A stretch of DNA of 64,000 nt, from contig JAQQWL010000009.1 in the NCBI GenBank assembly GCA_038363925.1, positions 1,116,001-1,180,000 of the forward strand. Direction: 5' to 3'. Below the pieces are notes generated by a model. That model worked only from the letters and a program-made list of their open reading frames with translations, did no database searches and had not been told where the DNA came from. Positions 1 to 10,980 of this stretch are shown one piece after another; within the stretch, counting starts at the first letter, position 1, and every line of letters begins with the position of its first letter. The DNA is from Apiospora phragmitis (taxonomy: Eukaryota > Ascomycota > Sordariomycetes > Amphisphaeriales > Apiosporaceae). A program made the position numbers and the translations under genes.

Positions 1-864
1 ATTAGATACAATAAATACAGCAAAAACAACTTGGAAATATAGCCAGCATAGTATCAAGTAGAAAGTTACCGAATACCTAACTCAGACTCGGATTGGATTT
101 CTAGGGTTTTTATTTTTATTCTTTCGATTTTTCCAAGCTTGAAATGCAAAGCAGGAAGCAAAACAACCGAGGCATTACGATCAATACTTCCAATGAGCAA
201 GGCCCGGTTTAATTCGAGACCTCACCTCTTGCTGCTTCGCATGTGGAGTCGGATCGGATCGATGATCTTGCACGTGGACTGTTCTGCCCGGGCAGCATTC
301 TGACTGCTCTCCTGACTGCTCGAGTCACCGAGAGCTCGAATAGTCACTACCTAGCTGATAGATGGTTACGATACAAGCGACGTATAGGAATGACATACAT
401 TTCTCCTAATACTATTGACCAACATAATTGGATGGGTATCATCAACTAAATCTGAACTATGTACAACGCACAGCAATGTGCTAGGGAATTGGCCAACATT
501 GATATTCATCCATCCATCTTCCCTCATCCCTTGGCTTGCCACCCCCCTTCGTAAAACAATATAGACAAAACAGAAAATAGAGGTAGCATCCCATTGTCTT
601 GGGTGAGCTGTACAGTACTGCAAAACAAACCTGGTGATGTATCGCGTAATGTCCGTAATTCAGGCTGGAGTATCATCCCACGGCCGTATATCATGTAATT
701 TAAAATAAAATAAAAAATGGGAGGTCGACAGGAGGATAATGCCATCTTTATCTCCGTCTCCCTTTCTCTCTCTCCACATGGTGAGTGTGAAGAATGTAGG
801 TAGGCAGGTAGAAGAGTGGTGTGCACAAAGGTGATCGATCACTTTCCGTTTCATCTGCTCTTCA
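1..864. other. Intergenic, no gene seen
   Basis: No supportable coding region. The stretch lies downstream of the minus-strand gene ending at 865 and probably holds its 3' untranslated region. Short open frames here are unrelated to any family I recognise. A neighbouring gene may end to the left of the window, but nothing shows it. Confidence 0.5.
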
Positions 865-3800
865 TTATGATCTGTTGCTCATCGTAGACGAGCTTCGGAG
901 CTCGCCCATCAACGAATCCACCATGTCCATCCCGGACTGCTTGTTCCTCAGATGGTGCGGCGCACCCGATGGTGGGCTAGATTCGTCTTGCGTCGTTGTT
1001 GCTGTTGCCAAGTCGGTTGTGGACGCTCGAGGAAAAGCTCGCTCGAGAGCCACGCCCAGTCCACTCGCACTCGACACGCCGCTGCTTTTCCGCTCCGAAG
1101 CCATGGACGGTCGACTGCTGTCGTAATCACTCAGGCTCGACTCATTCCTCGACTTGTAGCGGCTGTTTGGCGTTCCCCAGCGATTCATCAGCGTGTCCAT
1201 TAATGCTTCTTGGGCCTGCATGCGCCGGCTGATGGACATCAGGGCATCTTCTCCCAACTTCGGTGGTGTACGTGGCGTCGGGGGGACCGAAACATCCGAG
1301 ATTGTTGGCTTGTCCATCTCCGACTTTGCATCCTGCTCGGCATCCTCTTGACCTTGCGATTCTTCGGGCTTTATTACAGACCCAGCGAGGTCGAGCCGGA
1401 GTCTTGCCAAGCTGGTTGCACTTCGGCCTTTGCGAGGTTGCTTATCATTGGCAGCAGGCGTGGAGGCTATCGTTTCCGCAGCTGGCTGGATGCCATCAAA
1501 CCCATCGAAAGTGCGGTCCACGTTGGTATTGATGGTGGTGTTGGTGTTAGTAGTGTTGGCGATGGCGTTGGTGCTGGTGCTGGTGTTGGATTCGGGTGTG
1601 GTCCCCACTTGCGTCGAAGCAGCCTGTATAATCGATATTCTCTTGGCTTCCGCCTCCATATCAATACTGAACTCGCGCATCGTCAGACCGACGCACATGC
1701 CATCTCCTTGCATCTCCGACAGCATCCTCGACATTTTCTTCATCAATGGCCCCATTACCCCGGTCCAGGCATCCCCCTTCCGAGACAGCGTCTCGAAACG
1801 TTGCTCGAGCTCAGGCGTGGAGGGCGTGGCGACGTCTCGTGACACACCATCAGCTTCATGTTCGCATGAGGTGTTGGTAGGATCATCCTGGCCGGGGCTA
1901 TCGGTAGGCTCATCTTCAGATGAGATAGTGATAGCAGGTTCGTCTTCAAATGAGATATCCTGTTCTTCCCGAGGCCTGGGAACAGTGACAACTGTCCTGG
2001 CGATCATGCTGGCAATCTCCTCTTCCTTTTGTTGCTTCTCCTTGCGAAGACGTTCCTTGATGTTGGCAAGTCGCTGAGTCGGATCTGGTCTCTCTTCTTC
2101 CGATTCACTTGATGACGAATCATCCACATCCGAGTGCTTTGAAAGTGGGGTGGGCTCCGGCGTGGGCAACCGGACTGGGAGGGGCCTCATTGCGCTTAAC
2201 CTTCTGTTCAGGAATGGCTCGGGCGTTTCTGGGGGTGTAGGCATCCGAGGCATATTAGGATCGGCCGGCAAAGCGGGAGACTCTGTGCGCTCGAGAAGAC
2301 CCGTAAGCGAATTTCTCGCAATTCTGACCGACAATGGTCTTTGACGGGGTTTAGCCTTAACTTTGGCAAGTGGTGACCGATGGTTTAGATCGTAGTTGGC
2401 CTTTTCCAGGAACATGTGGGATAGTGGACGCGGCCGTGATGGCGTTACGGCCCCAGTTCCGGGCTCCAGGTTGGCGACTACGAAGATGGGCGAAATCGTG
2501 AGAGGGTCGGACGGGACTGTGGGGGTCGGGCTTTCTGGAATCTCGTCTGGTATTGTTTCCATTACCATAGTGGAAGATATCGACAATTGGTGGCGGAGCG
2601 GCCTCGACGACGGGTTCGCAGATGCTGAGAATGCTGGGGAGCAACCGCCCTGCGTGGAGGGTGCAGACGAAGAGGAATAAGTAGAGCATCGTTTCTCGTC
2701 GGACTCAGTTGGCGGGCTCGGCAGCGAGGTCAGAGTTTCGTTTGCGAGAGGCGACGGGCCCGAAAAGGACGACCTTAGATGAGAGCGTAATGCACCACCA
2801 ACACTCCCATTACCACCGGGGAACCAGCCAAGGACAGGTGAATCCACGGATTGGGATATGCGTCGCCTAAAAGCCTGTTCTCCAGATGGAGCTTGAGCCA
2901 ATCCTCCCTTGTCTTCGACATGGTTCGTATCCAGAGCCCCAACCTTGCGTGCTGTTCTGCGTGCCATCCGGCGCTCTAGGAGCGATTGCTGCACATTTGA
3001 CTCCTCAACCGCATTTCTTGAGTCGGGGCGCGGAACATCTGCTGCAGCTTGTCTCACAGACGCTGAACCTTCCGGAGCCGCTGCACCTTGTGCAGAGTTT
3101 ACCTGTTGGATCTGAGGTGGAACCTTAGCCGGACTTAACCTGGCCTCATCCGACAAATCGTCAATGTCGAGAGATGTGCGGCTGCTGGCAATGTGTCTAC
3201 CACAATCCTCGTAGGCATTGGTGGAATCAATGGTAGTTGAGGTGGTGTCGCTTCTAGCCGACTGCTGAGAAGCTCTGCTGGTTACCAAGGATTGCTGGTA
3301 AGAGTCCGTGGTAATGGTGAGGTCGCTGGCTTTGGAGACTCTTTGCGAGTCACCGGCAGCGGTGACATCGTAAATTGAGTAGACGGAGTCTTGCCTCTCA
3401 CGAGCTGTTGCAAATGAAGCAGCAGACTCGGGCCGTTCGAAGGCATCCATGAGGATTGAGGTCGAACCCATGGATTCGCGAGGCGCTAACTGGGCAGCGG
3501 CCGAGCAAAGCAGCGAATTGGTTTGATTAGTAGTAAGGGGCATCTGGGGCTGCCCCTGGTCAGCTATGACAACATTGTGCTGATCTGGTCGTGCAGTGGG
3601 ATTGGATGCCGGGCATGCTGCAGGCCGTCGTGACAATCCGGCCGCATCACGATTTCATTGAGCGATGCGGTTGGAAGCAGAACAGCAGACGACACAGCCG
3701 ACGACGACGAGAGTTGTTTATTACTTGTCGCAGAGCGACCGTTAGTGCTGGCAGCAGATGATTTAGATGAGGTGCGAGGTCTGATCGTAGGTGGGGATCC

Positions 3801-5061
3801 TGGTGGGGACGGAGACGAGGTTATAGTGCCGGTGCTATTGGAGCGGGCAGTGGACGGTCTTGAGCTACTGGGAGGCGAGGGAAACGTTGTTGAAGCTAGC
3901 ATCTTAGCAAAACCCGGCGAATCAGGAAGAATATTAGCTCGAGGCACTTGCAGCCCTGATTGGACGGCAATGTTCGTCAAGCCTCTGGGAGATTTGCAAG
4001 GCGAAGTAGTCGATGCTGGACTACCCGCTCCGCCAGGGCTAAATACTTTCGACATCTGCCTTCGGTGGTGTAAAGAGGGCGTTGGCGGCAATGATGCTGC
4101 CGGGGATGGCATGGGCCACTGCGCATTGCCGCATTTCCTTTGTGCCATCAGAATGCGGCGTGGCTGTTTTAACAGAAGAAGCGCTTGTCGGATCTGCGCC
4201 GGAGACTTCGCATCCTGGCAATAGAGCGTGTGCTGCCTGTACTGCCGCCGAATGCTCCAGTGCCTTGACTGCTCGTGTGATTTGTTCAGAAGGTTCTGAG
4301 GCTGAGGCTGAGGATGATCCCAACGGCTCAGGTCCATCATGTTTCTGAACAAACATTATACTGTCTAGCGGACGAGCCTCGTGAATGGGCAAGTGGTGCT
4401 GCTGCTGGCCCCGCTCCGGCTTCGAGGTATTCTTCAGCGCCTTCCGCGCCGCCGACACTCCTATAGATGATCGTCGGGAGGGGATGGCAGGTAAAGGGGT
4501 CGTGGGACTCATGGTGCCTCGTGACGATGTCCTTTCAGGCCACCACCCTCCATTACCACCAGGGCCCGCTGCTGGAGGGGTTGTGTTCTGGGTTGTGATT
4601 TGAGTGGGGGCCCTGAAGATTGTATCTGGAGCCTGGAACCAAGGGCCACTTCCCTCTATGCATATGGGCAGAGATATCAGAGCATAGGGGTTTCCGTCAG
4701 CCGTCGTCTCCAAAGTAACACCGCTGGGCAGGTGTGCTGAGGCTGGCTGGAATTGCTGTGACCTTGACCTCTTGGCCCTTCCACGCAGCGATTGCCCGGA
4801 CCACAGCAGCTTCCTCCCGTCCGCTCCACAGAATACCGTGCACTCCTCATCTGCGGATAGGCTGTTTCGAGTTTCAGAGGGTGGTATCGTCGTCCGGAAG
4901 AACTCGGCCAAAGCGCGAAGGTTGTCCCTCTCGACCGCGGCGTCACGGGCTATGTCACGGAACGCCTCTCGAGAGAAGGTCGAGTCGACCATGTTGGATG
5001 TCGACTTGGCGCGAGGCAAGCCGACGCGTCTCGGTCCTGCTCTTCCAGTCATGGTGTTCAT
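865..5061 (-). CDS. Large Ser/Pro-rich fungal protein of unknown function (frame changes twice)
   Basis: I do not recognise this protein. The ATG at 5061 opens a frame with a conserved-looking start (MNTMTGRAGPRRVGL, then SREAFRDIARDAAVERDNLR) that reads to a stop near 4039. Coding character then continues in a second frame, rich in SPGGAGSPAS-type Ser/Pro sequence, to a stop near 3564. It passes to a third segment running from about 3630 to the stop at 865. The long last segment is Ser/Pro/Thr-rich with an acidic SSSSESEEERPD patch. A short Lys/Glu coiled-coil candidate follows (KERLRKEKQQKEEE, about 2000-2070), and a better-conserved-looking helical segment reads GVMGPLMKKMSRMLSEM. There is no membrane segment or catalytic motif. 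The first and third segments share one frame, so the two changes cancel. They are either two small introns or two offsetting single-base errors. Read straight through, the span is 1,399 codons including the stop. A signalling or cytoskeletal scaffold role is possible but unproven. Confidence 0.75.
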
Positions 5062-7277
5062 GGCATTTCAAATTCGGGTTTGCTGGTCCAAGTTATGCGG
5101 TACGGTATCTCTGCCACTGGCCTGTGTGTCGCTCCACCAAAGTCTTCGTCGAGTATGTAGCATAAAATCCAGCTTTTTGGTGATTTTATTTGGCCCGGGC
5201 TATAATTGGGTTGTGATATAACGAGAACTCCTCTTGTTGGTCGTGGTTCCAGAATCAGCCCACAAGAAGACCGAGCTACAGCCGGCAAGTAGCGAAACCC
5301 GGAGAGATATATTTATAGAGATATATATCTCAGATTGACTGTTCACAGGAGGATAGCCGTTGGCGGTTGACAGTAGTAAATCGTGGGGTCAGGATAGATG
5401 GGATGTATGCCGACTGCCCATGTGTAGAAGAGCGGAAGAAGACCGACGAGAGAAAAGTTGCGCAGTCAAGCACAAAACTGGGGTGCACAGGCAGACAGCT
5501 TGTTACTGAACAAGCTGGGTAAAGAAAAAGGCGTCAACAACGTCTACCCATAGAAGGGAAAGCAAACGAACAGAGTTTTGTGTCGTATTCCAGGCGCGTA
5601 TGGGGAGCGAAAATGTTACGGTAAACGAAACGAGAAAAGGAAACATGAATCGATGCCAGCCTCCCCCGGGCGGCAAGGCTACGATCACATACTAGGGACC
5701 CTACTCGATTCTCTAACAAACGAGCAAATCTACCATCATACCCGGGTGGGAATAGTGACGTTCTTAGTTGGGAACAAGGCAATTGTCATCACGATAAGTA
5801 AGTAGGTAATGTTGATTTCGCCTTAATCCCCTCCGGCGCGGCATGTTGCCCACACAAACCAGTAAGACGGCGTACGTAACTGGCCAGCCGCGCCCTGATG
5901 GGCCGTCTTGTTCTTTCCAATTTTTTTTTCTCCCACTTTTGGGCTCTTTCCTTTTTCTTCCTGAAGATCTCAGACGGGTTGAGGAAGGCGCGTGCGGGGG
6001 GAAAGGCAATATTTGCATTGGCGCATCACATTGGGTGACGAGAACCACCTGTGCCTGCCACCGAAACGGGCAATAGAGTCGAATCGAGGCTGCAGGTCGA
6101 GCGATTGTTCTTTGCTCAATTTACGATGCAGCTGCTAAGAGGTAATTAGCTCGTGCCGCCTTGCCGAACACGGCCTAGACGACAGGGGGAACAGCAGGGG
6201 GCAGCGAGTAAGGATCGACAGGTCAATGCAGGGGCTAAGTGGTGTGCAATCACAGGAAGAAAGATTTGCGGAGGCTCGCTTCGGATAAAGGAAAGGTTAC
6301 ATCCCCGTATTGGGGAATTAGCCCGAGGTTTGTTATCATGGCACTGAGGGCAACAACAAGACACGACACAGTAATAAGAAAAAAACATGAAATGGGCTGG
6401 CAGAGTGTGTTTGTCAACAAGTTACATTGGCAGCGGACACAGGCAGACAGGTCCGGGTGTTCTGCACGACATAACATGAAGGTTACGATCAATATAAATG
6501 AGACAATTTACCTTGTCGTGTCTGGGCTAGTCTGGACGGACGAACGACCGAACGAACGAACGTGAACCCCCCCCAGCGAGCCGGCCGAATTCTGACAGCT
6601 GTGTGTCTAAGACCCGAGAAGAGAACCATGGTCGCTCAACATACGGCACCAATCTATCTATTTTATTTTCCGTACGGATAGAGCCTACATCATGAATGCA
6701 GTATGACATCTGCTCCCAGTGAATGTGCTCATGTCAGACGGATTTCTACAAGGGGGTGGGAACAAACTGATGACTGCATAGAAGGATGCCATGTGGTAGG
6801 GTAGTACGGTCTAATTGTTATTCAGTGGATAATGTGTCATAACCTACTCCCTACAAGCTCATAAAATAGCGTTGATTCTAGAAAAATACATTCCCTACCT
6901 TCTAAAGGGATACTCTAGTAGCTGGACTGTCGCTTCTATACTCGGACAAACACTTATAGTAGATACGCATAAGAGGATGACAAGAGACGCCTTCTAAACG
7001 ACTACACCAGCATAAATATCGAGTATTTCAGGGTTTCGACTCTACCGACAAGGAACATATGTCAACTCCTCAGCTGGTGCAAACACAGCATTATCAATCC
7101 ATGGAACACACAGGTTCGTGCGACAAATGTCTATTTCCTATCTGTACAGGTCGCTGGGATTCGAAACCAAATAAACGTACACATGATAAGTTGAGAGCTT
7201 CCATGCACAGCCTTGACGCCGTATTGCTCTGCACAATCTGCACAACCTATCTAGAGGGAGGAGGACCCAACCAACTT
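5062..7277. other. Intergenic, no gene seen
   Basis: This 2.2-kb stretch holds the presumed promoter of the Ser/Pro-rich gene at its left side and the 3' region of the protease gene at its right side. It has a local AT-rich inverted stretch (GATATATTTATAGAGATATATATC-like, 5305-5332) and short GAAC/CGAAC tandem motifs near 6538-6562. I see no convincing exon on either strand. Confidence 0.5.
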
Positions 7278-10119
7278 TTATTTTATCTCGTTCCCTAACC
7301 GCTTGAAAATGGCCGGCTGCGGGGGAATGGACGGCTGGCCCAGCCCCTCGGTGGGCGGCGGCGGCGGCGGCGTCTTGTCGTCCGGCTTCTTTCCACCGAA
7401 GTACTTGGTGAAGTCGTCCCGGTCGTCGAACGGCCGGGGGCCCAGCAGCCGCACCATGTCGTCCCGCGTCAAGACCTCTTTCGACAACAGCTCCTCGGCT
7501 ACGAGTCCGACTTCCTTCTGCCTCTCGACCAGGAGGTCCTTGCATTGCTTGTAGGCCTGATCGACGATACGTCTGACCTCCGAGTCGATTACTTGCGCCG
7601 TGGCTTCTGCAAAAGGCTTGACCAGTTCGTTCTGGTCCTTCTGGAAATGCATAGGCCCAACCTTCTTCGACATGCCCCACTGCGTCACCATGGCGTTGGC
7701 CATACCGGTCACCTTCTTGAAGTCATCGCTGGCTCCCGTTGTGACGGTACTGAAATGCAGCTCCTCCGAAATACGACCGCCCAGAGTCATGGCCATACGG
7801 TCTAAGAGTTGCCTCTCGCTCATAAGATACGCGTCTCCCGGTAGGTACTGCGCATAACCAAGAGCGCCTTGGCCACGTGGGATGATGGAGACCTTAAGAA
7901 GCGGATCGGCATACTTGAAATACCACCCGCAAATAGCGTGGCCAGCTTCATGGTAGGCCACAGTTCGCTTTTCTTCGGGGTTCAGGACGAGCGATTTGCG
8001 TTCCAGACCACCAATGACACGCTCAATAGCCTGTTCGAAGTGTTGCATGGTGATGGTGGGGGCATTGACTCGAGCAGCTAAAAGAATAGGTCACTTCATG
8101 TACTACCAGGATGATTAAGAGATAATATGAACTTACCAACGAGGGCAGCTTCGTTGACGCAGTTCGCGATGTCAGCACCGGCAAAACCTGGTGTTAAAGC
8201 TGCGAGTCTGCCGCTGAGATGCTCCTGCTCTTCGTTGGTGACAACCTTCTTGAGATAGACCTTGAAAATATCTTGGCGACCAGTCATGGTGGGTCTGTCG
8301 ATGTAGATGTGTCGGTCAAATCGGCCTGGTCTCATCAGGGCCTTGTCCAGAACATCGGCTCTGTTGGTACCGGCCAGGACGACGATCTGGTCCGTCGTGT
8401 TGAAACCGTCCATCTCCGTCAGAATCTGGTTAAGCGTGGCTTCGCGCTCGTCATTGCCGCCGAACCCCTTGTTCCCTTCAGCTCGAGACCGACCAATGGC
8501 GTCAATCTCGTCGATAAAGATGATACAGGGGGTCTGCTTTCGAGCGGTCGCAAACAAGTCTCGGACTCGAGAGGCACCGACACCGACGAACATCTCCACA
8601 AACTCGGAACCACTGACGCTGAAGAAGGGCACCCCCGACTCGCCAGCCGTGGCCTTTGCCAGCAGGGTTTTACCAGTACCGGGAGGTCCAGAGAGAATGG
8701 CACCGCGTGGGATCTTGGCGCCCAATCTTTGGAACTTCTCGGGCTTCTGGAGAAAGCTCACGAACTCCATGATTTCTGCCTTTGCCTCGTTCATACCTGC
8801 CACATCGGCAAATTTGACCGTAACTGCTGACTCAACGTTGAAACGCTTGGCCTTACTCTTGCCGAACCCAAACATACCGCCGCCGCCTGCTCCGCCACCG
8901 GTTCCGCGCCGCGTCATCCAGTATAGCAGACCAACAAATAGTAGTGTAGGTCCAAAGGTTCCGACAATGGCCAATAATGTACTGTCTCCGACGTAGCTGA
9001 CGGGGATCCTATCCGATGGAGGAATGCCCAATTCTTCCTGCGCCTCGTCCAGGTGCCTCTCAAAGACGTCAGCGGACCCAATAGAGAAGTAGTAACTGAA
9101 GCCTGGCCGCGTAGCCATGGAGTCAGGATACATTGAAGCAGTTGCCTCCTTGTTTAGCTCCACGCGAACACGTCGGCCCACCACCACCAATTTGTCCACC
9201 AGACCCTTCTCGAGGAAGTTCTTGCGAAGCTCTTGCCAGGTGATCTCACGTGAGCTTTCGTCAAACATAGAATTGTATAACCAATAAGCAACAAGGGTGC
9301 CAACGATAGTAGTAAGCCAGTCGTTGCTCCTCAGGGGGTTGCTGTCGGCTGCTGGTGGAGGCGTCGATCGCTTTTTTTCTTCTTCTCCTGTTGTTGTGGT
9401 GATTCGGAGGTCTTGCCATCTTCCGATTTCGATCCTTGGTTCTGCTCGTTGTCGGGGGTTTTGGCGTTGAATATGCCATCCGCAGGCTTCTTGCCTTCCT
9501 TTTCAGCCTTCTCTTCAGCCTTTTCGACCTCGATGATGCGATCGGCCAGCTGTGACGCAACTGTATTCAACGACATGAGGAGCTTGTAGCTATCTTGCAG
9601 TGCGAATTCGCCCTGGAGCTTCTTCTGGATTAGATCGCGAAGCTCGACGGGAACGCCGGTCTTCTGGAGCATAGCAACAACTTCCTTGGTACTCTTGCCA
9701 TTGTAGGTAATGCTCCACCACTTGCCGCCACGGTCGCTCATCTGGTCCAGCTCCTCGAACTCGGCTTGGGTGAGGTGAACCCACCCTTCGGGCAGCTGGT
9801 ACTGGGTGGCGCCATCCTCGGTTTTGGGTGCTTCGGATTCGGCTTCGGCCTTGGCGGGACCGGGCGACGAAGTGCTCTGGACCTCGGGCTCCTTCTTGGA
9901 GCCGTCCTTGTCGTGCTCCGGGGTCTCTTTCGGCTGCTTGTTCTTTTCCTCGGAGTAGTATCGGGGGTGCTGCTGGAGGCGCAAGTGCTGCGACGCCCAG
10001 AGGGAGGGTGCAATGGGCGAGATCCGGGCTATCCTTGACGTTGTCGAGCGCGTGTACGCGCTCAGCGAGGACCTTGATAGGTGCGCGAGGCTAGTCGACC
10101 GCCGTAGGAAGCTTGACAT
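7278..10119 (-). CDS. YTA12: Mitochondrial m-AAA protease subunit (Yta12/Afg3 family), one-base frame break in A-run
   Basis: Membrane-bound ATP-dependent zinc protease of the inner mitochondrial membrane. The family degrades misfolded matrix-side proteins and processes ribosomal protein MrpL32. The ATG at 10119 starts a basic, Ser/Arg-rich presequence ending near RYYSEEKN. Two membrane segments follow: [16 protein letters not shown] (about 262-281) and [20 protein letters not shown] (about 378-397). The AAA module has Walker A GPPGTGKT (about 478), Walker B IIFIDEID (about 535) and the second region of homology ([20 protein letters not shown]). The peptidase has HEAGH (about 706) and the downstream TTGASDD segment. 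The one intron is 8078-8136 (GTAAGT donor, TTTTAG acceptor). Exon lengths are 1,983 and 800 nt, totalling 2,783, one short of 928 codons. The upstream frame ends in a stop just after the A7 run (T7 at 9372-9378), while the frame one base back carries [20 protein letters not shown] into the first membrane segment. No GT donor lies nearby. Yta12 versus Afg3 cannot be settled by eye. Confidence 0.93.
9372..9378 (-). other. A7 run where the protease reading frame breaks
   Basis: The run reads A7 on the coding strand. One more A would join GAG AAG AAG AAA AAA to AAG CGA TCG and restore the frame into the conserved membrane and AAA domains. Sequence on both sides is coding-like and the rest of the gene is intact. 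Confidence 0.8.
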
Positions 10120-10980
10120 GACGGGCAAGGTCGATAGCGAGCGCTTCGACCGGGGTATTGACGACTAGAAGGATGAAGGTGTATCGAATGCGAGATCCGA
10201 CTATGGTTTTGTGCTACCTTATGGCGAGGCAGAAAATATCATGCTGCGAATAGGACCGTCAGAACCTATCGGGTGTACGGCAGTGACGAAAACTTACCAG
10301 CGTAAGTAAGCACTCGGATAATCGACTCATCCTTTGGTGGCTCAAAGCTGATCAAGCCATCATCATACTTGCTTCTAACCGATTCTGGCTTAGCTTCAGG
10401 ATGCGGCTAACCTATCCACGTGACCCCACTACTACCTCGTCGGATTCTCAGTCGGTCTCCGAGCATTCAAAAGCTGATATCTATTCTGTTTTAATTTTAT
10501 TAAACAATAACTCAGTTCTTGCGGCTTAGAAAATATATGGCGATAATGGGAAACTAGCGATGGAATGGACCCAGCAGGGTTGGTGCGACTTCCGAGTAGA
10601 TAGACCTACGTCGACGGTCGAGCCGTAGCTCCTTCCATATTAAATGTTATAGGACAATTGGTAATAATATAACTTCATTTATTGTTGTAATACTACTTTA
10701 ATATCACCTATTCGCTGCCCAGGTAAATGTGCCAGTTTCTGTATAGAACCAACAAGTTGTGTGTGACATATGCTGGGAAGGGAAGAGGGAGGAAATAGCC
10801 TCAGATCGCATAATTCATTTCATTATTCATCTCGTGATTTCATCAAGTCATGACCCCTCCGAATAGAAGCCGTTTCCCCCATCCGTCTATGTACATCAAT
10901 AGGTAATAAATATCTAGTGTAGGTAACCAAAAAGAATCCTGCCAAACTTTACTTGCTTGCTTGCTTTACTCTGCTTCACT
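10120..10980. other. Intergenic between two minus-strand genes
   Basis: Contains the protease promoter and the 3' region of the next gene. The middle part (about 10480-10700) is AT-rich. I see no gene. Confidence 0.5.

Noticed and set aside
1210..2077. Open frames of 210-215 codons on the + strand
   Set aside because: They lie opposite the Ser/Pro-rich minus-strand gene, have repetitive Val/Leu/Gly sequence produced by antisense of Thr/Asn/Ser codons, and match no family.
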